From the NCBI RefSeq assembly GCF_034258515.1, contig NZ_CP139438.1, positions 3,968,001-4,032,000 on the forward strand: 64,000 nt of DNA, read 5' to 3'. The position numbers and the translations under genes are program-made. This DNA comes from Pseudarthrobacter oxydans. GTDB taxonomy: Bacteria > Actinomycetota > Actinomycetes > Actinomycetales > Micrococcaceae. Under the pieces are notes generated by a model. The model was given only the letters and a program-made list of their open reading frames with translations. It ran no database searches and was not told the DNA's origin. Each line of letters opens with the position of its first letter. Position 1 is the first letter of the stretch. This document shows, in pieces, positions 33,718 through 44,735 of the stretch.

Positions 33718-34950
33718 GTGCCCGTAATCGAAGATGCGCAGGAACTGCAGGGGGACCTCATCCGCCTCCGCCAGGACCTGCACAGGCACCCGGAAATCGG
33801 GCTTCACCTTCCCCGGACCCAGGACAAGGTCCTCCAGGCCCTGGACGGACTTCCCTTCGAGATCACCCTGGGCAAGGACACCACCTCCGTCACCGCGGTG
33901 CTTCGCGGCGGCGGCATGGCTGCAGCGGAAAGCACCATGACGGACCGGCCCGCGGTCCTCCTCCGCGCGGACATGGACGGCCTCCCGGTGCAGGAAAAGA
34001 CCGGCGTCGAATTCTCATCCCGGACGGACGGCGCCATGCACGCCTGCGGCCACGACCTGCACACCTCGATGCTCGCCGGGGCCGCAACGCTCCTCGCCGA
34101 GAGGCAGCACCAGCTGCAGGGCGACGTCGTCCTCATGTTCCAGCCCGGCGAAGAAGGCTGCGACGGAGCCAGCTACATGATCCGCGAAGGCGTCCTGGAC
34201 GCCGCCGGCACCCGGGTCCAGGCGGCCTACGGGATGCACGTGTTTTCCTCCCTCGAGCCCCACGGCACGTTTTGCACAAAGTCCGGCGTGATGCTCAGCT
34301 CCTCGGACGGGCTTGAGGTCACGGTACTCGGCGCCGGCGGCCACGGCTCGGCCCCGCACTCCGCGAAGGATCCCGTCACCGTGGCGGCCGAAATGGTCAC
34401 GGCCCTCCAGGTCATGGTGACCCGGCAGTTCAACATGTTCGATCCCGTGGTGCTCTCGGTGGGCGTGCTCCATGCCGGCACCAAGCGGAACGTCATTCCC
34501 GAAACGGCGCGCATCGATGCGACGGTCCGGACCTTCTCCGAGGAATCCCGCCTGAAGATGAAGGAAGCCGTGCCGCGCCTGCTCCAAGGAATCGCTGCCG
34601 CGCACGGGGTGGAAGTCCACGTCGACTACCAGGAGGAATACCCCCTCACCATCACCAACGAGGACGAAACCCACACGGCGGAAAAAGTCATCGCAGGGCT
34701 CTTCGGGGAGCGCCGCCTCTCCCGTTGGGCCACTCCGCTGAGCGGCTCCGAGGACTTCTCCCGCGTGCTGGCCGAGGTGCCGGGCACCTTCGTCGGCCTC
34801 AGCGCCGTCGCCCCCGGCGGCGATCCGGCCACCTCACCGTTCAACCACTCGCCTTACGCAACGTTCGACGACGGCGTGCTGGCTGACGGGGCAGCGCTTT
34901 ACGCCGAACTCGCCACCTCGCGCCTGGCGGCGCTGGCAGCGGCGTCCTAG
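33718..34950 (+). CDS. M20D family metallo-amidohydrolase
   Basis: 410 residues from the GTG at 33718, after TGCGAGGAG. M20 hallmarks: RQDLHRHPEIGLHLPRTQDK, RADMDGLPVQEKTG, the metal ligands in MHACGHDLHTSMLAGAA, FQPGEEGCDGA, and the late SGSEDFS. The dimerisation domain starts near GLEVTVLGAGGHGSAPHSAK. Relatives hydrolyse N-acyl amino acids, indole-acetyl amino acids or hippurate. The following MHS transporter, 60 bp downstream, probably imports the substrate. Confidence 0.92.
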   Translation: MPVIEDAQELQGDLIRLRQDLHRHPEIGLHLPRTQDKVLQALDGLPFEITLGKDTTSVTAVLRGGGMAAAESTMTDRPAVLLRADMDGLPVQEKTGVEFSSRTDGAMHACGHDLHTSMLAGAATLLAERQHQLQGDVVLMFQPGEEGCDGASYMIREGVLDAAGTRVQAAYGMHVFSSLEPHGTFCTKSGVMLSSSDGLEVTVLGAGGHGSAPHSAKDPVTVAAEMVTALQVMVTRQFNMFDPVVLSVGVLHAGTKRNVIPETARIDATVRTFSEESRLKMKEAVPRLLQGIAAAHGVEVHVDYQEEYPLTITNEDETHTAEKVIAGLFGERRLSRWATPLSGSEDFSRVLAEVPGTFVGLSAVAPGGDPATSPFNHSPYATFDDGVLADGAALYAELATSRLAALAAAS

Positions 34951-35010
34951 CCGCCGTCGGCCTCCCCCATCCCTCTCCCCGCCATCCTCCCCAATCCTCA
35001 GGAAGTAACC

Positions 35011-36300
35011 ATGTCCATCGCAGTAAGCAAGCAGCAGACTGGACGCGTGTCCACCGCTAAAACCATCGTCGGGACCGGCATCGGCAATGCCGTCGAATGG
35101 TACGACTGGGCCATTTACGCCACGTTCACGCCCTTCATCGCCAGCCAGCTCTTCAGCAAAGCCGATCCCGCGTCGGCCGTGCTGTCCACGCTGGCGATCT
35201 TCGCCGTCGGCTTCGTCGCACGGCCCTTCGGCGGCTTCCTCTTCGGCTGGATTGGCGACAGGGTGGGCCGAAAGACGTCCATGACGCTCGCCGTCGGACT
35301 CGCTTCACTGGGCAGCCTGATGATCGGCATCGCGCCGACGTTCGCCAGCGTCGGCGCCTGGGCCTCGCTCATGCTGCTGGTGGCCCGCCTGGTCCAGGGC
35401 CTGGCGCACGGCGGCGAGCTGCCGTCGTCGCAAACCTACCTCTCGGAAATGGCACCCAAGGAGCACCGCGGGTTCTGGGCAACCCTGATCTACACCTCCG
35501 GAACCGTGGGCATCCTGTTCGGCACACTGCTGGGCGCCGTCCTGAACATGACGCTGACCACCGAGGCCATGAACGCCTGGGGCTGGCGGGTTCCGTTCCT
35601 CCTGGGCGCGGCGATGGGCCTGTACGCGCTGATCATGCGGTCACGGCTGCACGAGACCGATGCCTTCGAAGGCGAGTCCGTCGCCGAAAAGCGCGCTCCG
35701 ATCTGGCCCCAGATCGTCCGCCACCGAAAGCAGGCGCTGCAGGTCATCGGCCTCACCGTGGGCCTCACGGTGATCTACTACATCTGGGGCGTCGTGGCGC
35801 CGAGCTACGCCACCACCGCCCTGAAAATCGACCGCGGCGAGGCGCTGTGGGCCGGCGTGGTCGCCAACATCGTGTTCATCGCCGCACTTCCCTTCTGGGG
35901 CAAGCTGTCCGACCGCATCGGACGCAAGAAGGTCCTGTGGTCCGGCGCGATCGGCGGCGGGGTACTCCACTTCCCCATGACCTGGCTGCTGAAGGACTCT
36001 GCGTGGCAGCTGGCGGTGAGCATGTCCGTGATGCTGATCTTCATCGCCGCGAGCGCCGCCATTGTCCCGGCCGTCTACGCCGAGCTGTTCCCGACGTCGA
36101 TCCGCACCGTGGGCGTCGGCGTCCCGTACTCCATCTGCGTGGCAGCCTTCGGCGGAACGGCCCCGTACCTGCAGCAGTGGCTGGGAACCACCTTGGGCGT
36201 CCCGCAGGTGTTCAACGTGTACGCGGTGGTCCTGCTGGCCATCAGCGCCGCGTTCGTCTTCACCATTCCCGAGACGAAGGGCAAGGACCTGACCCACTAG
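35011..36300 (+). CDS. MFS transporter, metabolite:H+ symporter (MHS) family
   Basis: 429 residues and 12 membrane helices from the ATG at 35011 (CAGGAAG upstream). MHS-family signatures are present: GTGIGNAVEWYDWAIYATF, the loop 2-3 motif GWIGDRVGRK, QGLAHGGELPSSQTYLSEMA, and the matching loop 8-9 KLSDRIGRKKVLWSG. MHS members take up organic acids and betaines. Pairing with the M20 amidohydrolase suggests an N-acylated or amide-linked substrate. Confidence 0.92.
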   Translation: MSIAVSKQQTGRVSTAKTIVGTGIGNAVEWYDWAIYATFTPFIASQLFSKADPASAVLSTLAIFAVGFVARPFGGFLFGWIGDRVGRKTSMTLAVGLASLGSLMIGIAPTFASVGAWASLMLLVARLVQGLAHGGELPSSQTYLSEMAPKEHRGFWATLIYTSGTVGILFGTLLGAVLNMTLTTEAMNAWGWRVPFLLGAAMGLYALIMRSRLHETDAFEGESVAEKRAPIWPQIVRHRKQALQVIGLTVGLTVIYYIWGVVAPSYATTALKIDRGEALWAGVVANIVFIAALPFWGKLSDRIGRKKVLWSGAIGGGVLHFPMTWLLKDSAWQLAVSMSVMLIFIAASAAIVPAVYAELFPTSIRTVGVGVPYSICVAAFGGTAPYLQQWLGTTLGVPQVFNVYAVVLLAISAAFVFTIPETKGKDLTH

Positions 36301-36332
36301 GAAGCTGGGGCCGCCCGCCCCGGCGCACCACC

Positions 36333-36371
36333 AGTCCCCTGCCGCTCGCAAGAGCGGCAGGGGACTTTTTG
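36333..36371. terminator. Rho-independent terminator
   Basis: A perfect 15-bp stem: AGTCCCCTGCCGCTC (36333-36347) with its complement at 36352-36366, loop GCAA, followed by TTTTT. CACC/GGTG flanks add further pairs. It ends the amidohydrolase-transporter operon and, read backward, the cupin gene. Confidence 0.9.
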
Positions 36372-36379
36372 GTGCCGTG

Positions 36380-36778
36380 CTAGATCCTGGCGTGCATTCC
36401 GAAGCTGCGAGGGCGGCCGAACGAGGCCGCGCCCAGGAATTCGACGGCGACGAACGGCTCGTCGCCCACCACCCATTCATCGTGCCCGGGAGGCAGCGCA
36501 TAAGTGTCATGGGCGTGAATCGTTGACCGTCCGCCGTCGGGCGTTTCCACCTCCAGCTGCCCCGATATGCAATAGCCGAGGTGGTGGTGCTCGCAGTAGG
36601 GGGTCAACTCGGAGGGCCTTGCAGAGTCCGACCACCGCCAGCCCGGCGCGAGGATCAGGCGCGCCACGGAGTAGTCGTCAACGGTGACAAGGTCGAATTC
36701 CGCCTTGTCCGGGCAACGCTTCGAGTCCGGTGAATCCAAGGACTTGACTGCCAGTTCCCTGATGAAATTTGCCGTCAT
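36380..36778 (-). CDS. Small cupin domain protein
   Basis: 132 residues from the ATG 36776-36778. A single cupin barrel: LILAPGWRWSDSARP, the metal-type motif YCEHHHLGYCISGQLEVETP, and the second motif with HAHDTYALPPGHDEWVVGDE. There are several histidines for metal binding, but no enzyme class can be assigned. Upstream, 36779-37124 is a 346-bp divergent control region. Its only recognisable elements are the hyi operators. Confidence 0.85.
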   Translation of the reverse strand: MTANFIRELAVKSLDSPDSKRCPDKAEFDLVTVDDYSVARLILAPGWRWSDSARPSELTPYCEHHHLGYCISGQLEVETPDGGRSTIHAHDTYALPPGHDEWVVGDEPFVAVEFLGAASFGRPRSFGMHARI

Positions 36779-37028
36779 GAGGTCACAGCCTATGAGTGGT
36801 GTGGAGAACGCCCGGCGCGGACCAGGCGATGGAATGGATACCGACGAGCGGCGAAGTTGTATTGAGACCATGTAGCGGCGTGCGCCCCTGCCCCGGCGCC
36901 CACCCCTCCACCGGACCGTGCCGATGTATCTCTAACCGTAGCCCTGCAGCACCTGAAGTCAATGGGAAATTTCCTCCCCGCTCCCAAACCGGTCCGCCTT
37001 GACTCCGGCGCCCATCCTTCCCTAGACT

Positions 37029-37064
37029 TTTCATAAAGCAGAATCTAAATTCCACAAAGCGAAA
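37029..37064 (+). promoter_or_regulatory. Paired IclR/AllR-type operators upstream of hyi
   Basis: Two related 15-bp sites, TTTCATAAAGCAGAA (37029-37043) and TTCCACAAAGCGAAA (37050-37064), are spaced by exactly 21 bp (two helical turns). Each is an imperfect palindrome of the form TTYCRY-AAA-GYRRAA, as bound by IclR-family regulators. They lie 60-95 bp before the hyi start. A related site (TTCCAT-GAT-GCGGAA) lies before uraD at 47992. Confidence 0.5.
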
Positions 37065-37124
37065 ACTTGAAGCAAGCCCGCCGCAAGGGAAGATAGATCA
37101 AAGCCCTCCCTGGAAGGACCTACG

Positions 37125-37925
37125 ATGACGTACACAGTGAACTGCTCCATCCTCCTTACTGAACTGCCCCTGCTCGAGCGCCCCGCGGCAGCCAAGGCAG
37201 CCGGCTTTGACGCTGTCGAGTTCTGGTGGCCCTTCGAGTCCTCAGTTCCCTCCGACGCCCAGGTCACCGAATTCGAGAACGCCATCAAGGACGCCGGCGT
37301 CCAGCTCACGGGCCTGAACTTCAACGCCGGCAACATGCCGGGCGGGGACCGCGGCCTGGTGTCCTGGACGGGACGCGAGTCAGAGTTCAAGGACAACATC
37401 GAGGTTGTTGCCGGCATCGGCGGGCGCCTGGGCTGCAAGGCCTTCAACGCCCTCTACGGGAACCGGCAGGACGGCTCCACCCCCAAGGAGCAGGACGAAC
37501 TCGCGGTCAGGAACCTGGCGGCAGCGGCAGAAGGCGTCGCCCACATCGGCGGCACCGTCCTCCTGGAGCCCGTCAGCGGCGCACCCAAATACCCGCTCCT
37601 CACCGCTGATGACGCACTCAAGGTCATCGCCCGCGTGAAGGCGGAGGCCGGCGTCGAAAACATCAAGCTCCTCGCCGACTTCTACCACCTCGCAGTCAAC
37701 GGGGACGACGTCGAGTCCGTCATCGAAAACCATGCCAAGGACTTCGGCCACATCCAGATCGCCGACAACCCCGGCCGCGGCGCCCCGGGAACGGGCACGC
37801 TCCCGCTGGGCCAATGGATCGCCCGCAGCCGCGAACTCGGCTACACGGGCTACATCGGACTCGAATACAAGGAACCGCAGGAAACAGCCTTCAGCTGGGC
37901 CATCCGCGAACACGCCTCCCGCTAG
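37125..37925 (+). CDS. hyi: Hydroxypyruvate isomerase
   Basis: 266 residues. TIM-barrel xylose-isomerase-like fold: MTYTVNCSILLTELPLLERP, AGFDAVEFWWPF, LLEPVSGAPKYPLL, LLADFYHLAVNGDD, HIQIADNPGRGAPGTG and GLEYKEP. It interconverts hydroxypyruvate and tartronate semialdehyde. It heads the operon hyi-glxR-gcl-glxK-allB, which carries glyoxylate from allantoin into glycerate. The ribosome-binding site is GGAAGGACC. Confidence 0.94.
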   Translation: MTYTVNCSILLTELPLLERPAAAKAAGFDAVEFWWPFESSVPSDAQVTEFENAIKDAGVQLTGLNFNAGNMPGGDRGLVSWTGRESEFKDNIEVVAGIGGRLGCKAFNALYGNRQDGSTPKEQDELAVRNLAAAAEGVAHIGGTVLLEPVSGAPKYPLLTADDALKVIARVKAEAGVENIKLLADFYHLAVNGDDVESVIENHAKDFGHIQIADNPGRGAPGTGTLPLGQWIARSRELGYTGYIGLEYKEPQETAFSWAIREHASR

Positions 37926-37938
37926 TCCACCCGCCCCA

Positions 37939-38004
37939 CCCAACTGAGTAGCGCCAAGTGTCGTTTTGAGCCCTCATAACGACACTTAGCGCTACCTAGT
38001 TGGG
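37939..38004. repeat. Dispersed 66-bp inverted repeat, copy 3
   Basis: Arms at 37939-37968 and 37975-38004 pair over 26 of 30 positions, with a 6-nt loop (AGCCCT). The right arm is almost identical to copy 2 (one difference). It begins 13 bp after the hyi stop and ends 57 bp before glxR, so it sits inside an operon. That argues against a simple terminator. Confidence 0.95.
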
Positions 38005-38061
38005 CCGGGCATCCCCACCGGCACCTCCGGCACCACACAGACTTCAGGAAAGAGAACCATC

Positions 38062-38940
38062 ATGAGCAACGTTGCAGTCATCGGACTCGGAATCATGGGC
38101 CTGCCCATGGCCATCAACCTGGTCAAGGCCGGCCACACCGTCACCGGCTTCAACCGCAGCCAGGACAAGATCGACAAACTGGTTTCAGAAGGCGGCAAGG
38201 GCGCCACCAGCATCGCTGACGCCGTCAAGGATGCCGACGTCGTCATCACCATGGTGCCGGACTCCCCCGATGTCGAGGGCGTGGTCAGCGGCAAGGACGG
38301 CGTCTTCGCCAACGCCAAGCAGGGCGCACTGTGGATCGACGCCTCCAGCATCCGCCCGGACGTGGCCAAGCGCCTCGCCGATGAAGCCCGCGAGGCCGGC
38401 ATCCGCCCCCTCGACGCCCCGGTTTCCGGCGGCGAACAGGGCGCCATCGACGCCGTCCTCTCCATCATGGTGGGCGGCGACAAGGAAGACTTCGACGACG
38501 CCCAGGACGTCCTGAACGCCGTCGGCAAAACCATCGTGCACGTGGGCCCCTCCGGCTCCGGCCAGACCGTCAAGGCTGCAAACCAGCTGATCGTCGCGGT
38601 CAACATCGAGGTCCTGGGCGAGGCCATCGCCTTCCTGGAGGCCTACGGCGTGGACACCGACGCCGCCCTCAAGGTCCTCGGCGGCGGCCTGGCCGGCTCC
38701 AAGGTCCTGGACCAGAAGGGCCAGAAGATGCTGGACCGCAACTTCGACCCCGGCTTCCGCCTCGCCCTGCACCACAAGGACCTCGGCATCGTCACCTCCG
38801 CCGCCCGCGAAGCCAACGTCGCCATCCCCCTCGGCGCCGTCGTCGCCCAGCTCGTCGCCGCCACCGTCAACCAGGGCGACGGGAGCCTCGACCACTCCGG
38901 ACTCTTCAAGCAGGTCCTGCAACTCAGCGGCAGGAAATAA
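38062..38940 (+). CDS. glxR: 2-hydroxy-3-oxopropionate (tartronate semialdehyde) reductase
   Basis: 292 residues of the beta-hydroxyacid dehydrogenase family: NAD(P) loop VIGLGIMGLPMAINLVKAGH, substrate loop DAPVSGGEQGA, the catalytic lysine region GSGQTVKAANQLIV, and DLGIVTSAAREANV near the end. It reduces the product of gcl to glycerate. The start ATG at 38062 follows AGGAAAGAG. Confidence 0.95.
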   Translation: MSNVAVIGLGIMGLPMAINLVKAGHTVTGFNRSQDKIDKLVSEGGKGATSIADAVKDADVVITMVPDSPDVEGVVSGKDGVFANAKQGALWIDASSIRPDVAKRLADEAREAGIRPLDAPVSGGEQGAIDAVLSIMVGGDKEDFDDAQDVLNAVGKTIVHVGPSGSGQTVKAANQLIVAVNIEVLGEAIAFLEAYGVDTDAALKVLGGGLAGSKVLDQKGQKMLDRNFDPGFRLALHHKDLGIVTSAAREANVAIPLGAVVAQLVAATVNQGDGSLDHSGLFKQVLQLSGRK

Positions 38941-38981
38941 GCACCAGCGCCACAGGCGCCTAAGAAACACCAGCAGGGGAC

Positions 38982-39009
38982 CCGCCGTCGTCCATGAAAA
39001 CGACGGCGG
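38982..39009. terminator. Intra-operon hairpin upstream of gcl
   Basis: CCGCCGTCGT (38982-38991) and ACGACGGCGG (39000-39009) form a perfect 10-bp stem with an 8-nt loop, 51 bp before gcl. With no U-tract it more likely modulates message stability or partial termination than ends the transcript. Confidence 0.5.
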
Positions 39010-39060
39010 CTCCCTCAGCACACCCAAAAACAGACTTTTCAAGCTTTCAAGGAGCACCCC

Positions 39061-40851
<1,791 letters not shown>

Positions 40852-40873
40852 AACGAGAAAGACAGACACTGCC

Positions 40874-42073
40874 ATGCGCATCGTCATTGCCCCGGATAAA
40901 TTCAAGGGCTCCCTGTCCGCCCCGGAAGTCTGCAGCCACCTGGAAAAGGGGCTGCAGGCCGCGGCCGGCGGGAACCTTGAGGTGGCCCGGATTCCAGTAG
41001 CCGACGGCGGCGAAGGGACCCTGGACGCCGCGGTCGGCTCAGGCTTCACCCGCCGCAGCGCCGTGGTGGCCGGGCCCTCCGGCGAACCGGTCACGGCCGA
41101 GTTCGCGGTCCGGGGCAATGAGGCAGTCATCGAGATGGCGGCCGCCTCGGGCCTGGCACTGCTCTCCGCCCAGGCATTGGTTGGCGGAAGGCCAGGCTCG
41201 ACGGCGGCACGCACCGCCACGAGCCTGGGCACCGGCCAGCTCATCGCCGCCGCCCTGGACGCCGGCTGCAACCGCATCATCCTTGGGGTTGGCGGCAGCG
41301 CCAACACCGACGGCGGCGCCGGAGTCCTGCAGGCGCTCGGTGCCCGGTTCCTCGACAGCGAGGGCAACGAACTTCCGCCCGGCGGCGCCGCCCTGGCCCG
41401 CCTGGACCGGATCGACTTCAGCGGCTTCGAACCCCGCCTGAAGGACACACGCTTTGTGCTGGCATCCGACGTCGACAATCCCCTGCTGGGCGCCCAGGGC
41501 GCCGCGGCGATTTTCGGCCCGCAAAAGGGTGCCACGCAACAGGACGTCGACGTGCTCGACGCCGCCCTGGCCAGGTTTGTCGAAGTCCTGGCCAGGGAAA
41601 TCGGTCACCGCGCAATTAAAGCCGCGGAAGCCCCGGGCGCCGGAGCGGCAGGAGGCGTTGGCTACGCAGCCATCGCCGTCCTCGCCGCGACCCGCCGCCC
41701 GGGCATCGACGTCGTCCTCGAATTCACGGGGCTGGTGGACCGGCTGGCCGGCGCCGACCTCGTGATCACCGGCGAGGGCAGCCTGGACGAACAAAGCCTG
41801 TTGGGCAAGACACCCATGGGCGTTGCCCGCGCAGCCGCCGCCCAAGGCGTCCCGGTGATCGCTGTGTGCGGCCGGACCACCCTTGAAACCGGCCAGGCAA
41901 GCGCCGCCGGATTCGAGGACGTCTACGCTTTGACCGAGCTTGAAAGCAATATAAACAGGTGCATGACAGAGGCAGCGCAGCTTCTCGAGCAACTGGGAAC
42001 ACAGATCGGCGGAAGGCTGGCCGGCGATACGCTGGCCCGTTCCGCCACCACCAAGGAGGACCTCCATGTCTGA
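40874..42073 (+). CDS. glxK: Glycerate kinase (GarK/GlxK family)
   Basis: 399 residues, type-1 glycerate kinase fold: [33 protein letters not shown] region ([14 protein letters not shown]), [34 protein letters not shown] and [15 protein letters not shown]. It phosphorylates glycerate to the 2-phospho or 3-phospho form, feeding glycolysis. It overlaps allB by 8 bp, indicating coupled translation. Confidence 0.94.
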   Translation: MRIVIAPDKFKGSLSAPEVCSHLEKGLQAAAGGNLEVARIPVADGGEGTLDAAVGSGFTRRSAVVAGPSGEPVTAEFAVRGNEAVIEMAAASGLALLSAQALVGGRPGSTAARTATSLGTGQLIAAALDAGCNRIILGVGGSANTDGGAGVLQALGARFLDSEGNELPPGGAALARLDRIDFSGFEPRLKDTRFVLASDVDNPLLGAQGAAAIFGPQKGATQQDVDVLDAALARFVEVLAREIGHRAIKAAEAPGAGAAGGVGYAAIAVLAATRRPGIDVVLEFTGLVDRLAGADLVITGEGSLDEQSLLGKTPMGVARAAAAQGVPVIAVCGRTTLETGQASAAGFEDVYALTELESNINRCMTEAAQLLEQLGTQIGGRLAGDTLARSATTKEDLHV

Positions 42074-43409
42074 AGAACGTTTTGACCTGGTCATCCGCGG
42101 CCAGCGCATCCTCACCACGGCCGGGCTGGCACCCCGCGAAGTGGGAGTCCGCGGCGGGAAGATCGTGGCCCTCGAACCGCTGGGCAACGGCCTGGCCGGT
42201 GCGGAGGTCATTGAGCTGGCCGACGACGAAACCCTGATCCCCGGCCTCGTGGACACCCATGTCCACGTCAACGAGCCCGGCCGCACCGAGTGGGAGGGCT
42301 TCGCCTCCGCCACCCGCGCGGCGGCAGCCGGCGGCGTGACCACCATCATCGACATGCCGCTGAACTCCGTCCCGCCCACCACCACCGTGGAGAACCTCAA
42401 GCTCAAGCGCGAGGTGGCCGAGGACCAGGCGTTCATCGACGTCGGGTTCTGGGGCGGCGCCATCCCCGGCAACAAGGCCGACCTTCGCCCCCTGCACGAC
42501 GAGGGCGTCTTCGGCTTCAAATGCTTCCTCCTGCACTCGGGCGTGGACGAGTTCCCGCACCTGGACGCGGACGAGATGGAGGAGGACATGGCCGAGCTCA
42601 AGTCCTTCGACTCCCTCATGATCGTCCACGCCGAGGACTCGCACGCCATCGACCGCGCACCCCACCCCGGCGGCGACCACTACTCCACGTTCCTGGCCTC
42701 CCGCCCCCGTGGCGCCGAGAACAAGGCCATCGCCGAGGTCATTGAACGCGCGCGCTGGACCGGTGCGCGTGCCCACATCCTGCACCTCTCGTCGTCGGAC
42801 GCCCTGCCCATGATCGCCAGCGCAAAGCGCGACGGCGTGAAGCTCACCGTGGAGACGTGTCCGCACTACCTGACGCTGATGGCCGAGGAAATCCCGGACG
42901 GCGCCACTGCCTACAAGTGCTGCCCGCCCATCCGTGAGGCCTCCAACCGGGAACTGCTGTGGCAGGGCCTGCAGGACGGCACCATCGACTGCATCGTCTC
43001 GGACCACTCCCCCTCCACCCTTGACCTGAAGGACCTGGAAAACGGCGACTTCGCGGTGGCCTGGGGCGGCGTCTCGTCGCTGCAGCTGGGCCTGTCCCTG
43101 ATCTGGACCGAGGCACGGCACCGCGGCATCCCGCTGGAGCAGGTGGTCAGCTGGATGGGCGAGAAGCCGGCAGCCCTGGCCCGCCTGTCCAACAAGGGCC
43201 AGCTGGCGCTCGGCTATGACGCGGATTTCGCCATCTTTGCCCCGGACGAGGCGTTCGTTGTGGACGTGTCCAAGCTCAAGCACAAGAACCCCATCACCCC
43301 CTACGACGGCAAGGCTCTTTCCGGCGTGGTCCGCAAGACCTTCCTGCGCGGCGCCGTGGTGGACGGCCAGACCCCCACGGGCAAGCTGATCCGCCGCGGC
43401 GGAGTCTAG
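42066..43409 (+). CDS. allB: Allantoinase
   Basis: 447 residues of the cyclic amidohydrolase family: metal site [20 protein letters not shown], carboxylated lysine in [11 protein letters not shown], histidines in [10 protein letters not shown] and [10 protein letters not shown], and [10 protein letters not shown]. Allantoinase opens allantoin to allantoate, upstream of glyoxylate formation. Identity is favoured over dihydropyrimidinase by the operon context and the [10 protein letters not shown] motif. Its start lies within glxK. Confidence 0.94.
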   Translation: MSEERFDLVIRGQRILTTAGLAPREVGVRGGKIVALEPLGNGLAGAEVIELADDETLIPGLVDTHVHVNEPGRTEWEGFASATRAAAAGGVTTIIDMPLNSVPPTTTVENLKLKREVAEDQAFIDVGFWGGAIPGNKADLRPLHDEGVFGFKCFLLHSGVDEFPHLDADEMEEDMAELKSFDSLMIVHAEDSHAIDRAPHPGGDHYSTFLASRPRGAENKAIAEVIERARWTGARAHILHLSSSDALPMIASAKRDGVKLTVETCPHYLTLMAEEIPDGATAYKCCPPIREASNRELLWQGLQDGTIDCIVSDHSPSTLDLKDLENGDFAVAWGGVSSLQLGLSLIWTEARHRGIPLEQVVSWMGEKPAALARLSNKGQLALGYDADFAIFAPDEAFVVDVSKLKHKNPITPYDGKALSGVVRKTFLRGAVVDGQTPTGKLIRRGGV

Positions 43410-43417
43410 GACGCGCC

Positions 43418-44080
43418 ATGGCAGTGGAAGCACACCAGCCCGGGGTGCCCCGGCACCTGGTTCAGGCCAAGCGCGCTGCTGCCCGCGGGCTGGCCGTGTG
43501 GGTGGTTCCCGGGGAAGGCACAAGCCCCGAACTCCTGGCCCGCGCCGCCCGGCTTGTCCTTGCCAAGGCCCTCGAAACTGCTCCGGAGGCGGAAGTCCAT
43601 TGGCCTGCCGCCGGAGCCACCACGTCCGGGGTCTCCGCCACGGAAGGAGCCGCAGACCACTCCTCCCGCACTCCTTCCGCGGCGGAGGACCCCGGCGATA
43701 CTCCGGCGCCCAACGAGGCCGACGCCGGCACCTGCCTGCCGCCGTCGGCCGGCCCTGTGAGCCGGGTCGCCGTGGACCTCGCCGCGGACACCGTCCTGCT
43801 GGACGGCAGCCCCGTGCCGCTGACCGGCGTCGAATTCAAGGTGCTCAGGTACCTGGTGACCCACCTGTCCCGGGCTGTCAGCAGGGAGGAACTACAAGAG
43901 TTCCTGGAGTCGCTGCAGTTCCCCGGTGCCTCAGCCCGGGCCATCGATGTCTATGTGGGCCGGGTCCGCCGGAAACTCGGGAATGCCCGCCATGCCGTGG
44001 CCACCGTCCGGGGCGGCGGATACCAGTTTGTGCCCGGTTCCTGCGCCACCGTCCGAGGCCCGGCGGAATACAGCATATGA
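43418..44080 (+). CDS. Winged-helix DNA-binding protein (OmpR/PhoB effector type, no receiver)
   Basis: 220 residues. The C-terminal 95 residues form an OmpR-type winged helix: VAVDLAADTVLLDGSPVPLT, EFKVLRYLVTHLSRAVSREE, IDVYVGRVRRKLG, and the terminal VRGGGYQFVP. The N-terminal half has no receiver aspartate; it is a short alpha/beta segment (AARGLAVWVVPGEGTSPELL) and a disordered linker. The gene lies 8 bp after allB, so it is likely cotranscribed. A local transcription factor of the operon is possible but unproven. Confidence 0.82.
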   Translation: MAVEAHQPGVPRHLVQAKRAAARGLAVWVVPGEGTSPELLARAARLVLAKALETAPEAEVHWPAAGATTSGVSATEGAADHSSRTPSAAEDPGDTPAPNEADAGTCLPPSAGPVSRVAVDLAADTVLLDGSPVPLTGVEFKVLRYLVTHLSRAVSREELQEFLESLQFPGASARAIDVYVGRVRRKLGNARHAVATVRGGGYQFVPGSCATVRGPAEYSI

Positions 44081-44159
44081 CGCCGGAGTTGTATGACTAA
44101 GCGCGAACCCGCTTCACTTGATGTTTGCCCGTAACTGACGAGTCTTCCGAAGGAACGCC

Positions 44160-44639
44160 ATGAGCCCCACCCTGACCACCAAGCTTCAGCCCGGAACCCA
44201 GGCCCCTGATTTCACCCTCCAGGACGCCCAGGGCCGCGAGACTTCCCTGGCCGATTACCGTGGCAAGAACGTCATTGTGTACTTCTACCCCAAGGCCGCC
44301 ACCCCCGGCTGCACCACCGAGGCCTGCGACTTCCGCGACAGCCTGGCCTCCCTGCAGGGCAAGGGCTACGAGGTCATCGGCATCTCCCCCGATGCCCCGG
44401 AGGCGCTGGCCGGCTTCACGGGCGACTTCTCCCTGACCTTCCCGCTCCTCTCCGATCCCGACCACGCCGTTGCCCTGGCCTACGGCGCCTGGGGCGAGAA
44501 GCTCGTCAACGGCGAAATCGTCGAGGGCCTCGTCCGCTCCACCGTGGTGGTGGACCCCGAAGGCAACGTCACCCTTGCCCAGTACCAGGTGACGGCCGAC
44601 GGCCACGTCGCGGCCCTGAAGGAAGCCCTGGGGATCTAA
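44160..44639 (+). CDS. bcp: Thiol peroxidase, Bcp/PrxQ type
   Basis: 159 residues of atypical 2-Cys peroxiredoxin: QAPDFTLQDAQGRETSLADY, then YFYPKAATPGCTTEACDFRD with peroxidatic Cys51 and resolving Cys56. It reduces hydroperoxides using thioredoxin. The ATG at 44160 follows CGAAGGAAC. It is monocistronic and followed directly by the 32-bp tandem repeats. Confidence 0.95.
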   Translation: MSPTLTTKLQPGTQAPDFTLQDAQGRETSLADYRGKNVIVYFYPKAATPGCTTEACDFRDSLASLQGKGYEVIGISPDAPEALAGFTGDFSLTFPLLSDPDHAVALAYGAWGEKLVNGEIVEGLVRSTVVVDPEGNVTLAQYQVTADGHVAALKEALGI

Positions 44640-44735
44640 CGCTCCCGCACTTAATGTCGGGTTTCCCCCGACGCTCCCGCACTTAACGCGGGTTTTCCCC
44701 CGACGCTCCCGCACTTAATGTCGGGTTTCCCCGGA
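44640..44735. repeat. Three 32-bp tandem repeats
   Basis: Units at 44640-44671, 44672-44703 and 44704-44735 each begin CGCTCCCGCACTTAA and continue through a GGGTTT-CCCC stretch. Units 1 and 3 are nearly identical; unit 2 has CGCGGGTTTT instead of TGTCGGGTTT. A partial fourth unit (CGCTCCCGCA) becomes the left arm of the hairpin at 44733. There are no spacers, so this is not a CRISPR. Confidence 0.95.

Noticed and set aside
33718..34950. M20 enzyme as allantoate amidohydrolase of the purine pathway
   Set aside because: Its motifs fit the M20D acyl-amino-acid hydrolase group and it is coupled to an MHS transporter, not to the allantoin operon.
44640..44735. CRISPR-like array
   Set aside because: The 32-bp units are directly abutted with no spacers and there are no cas genes.
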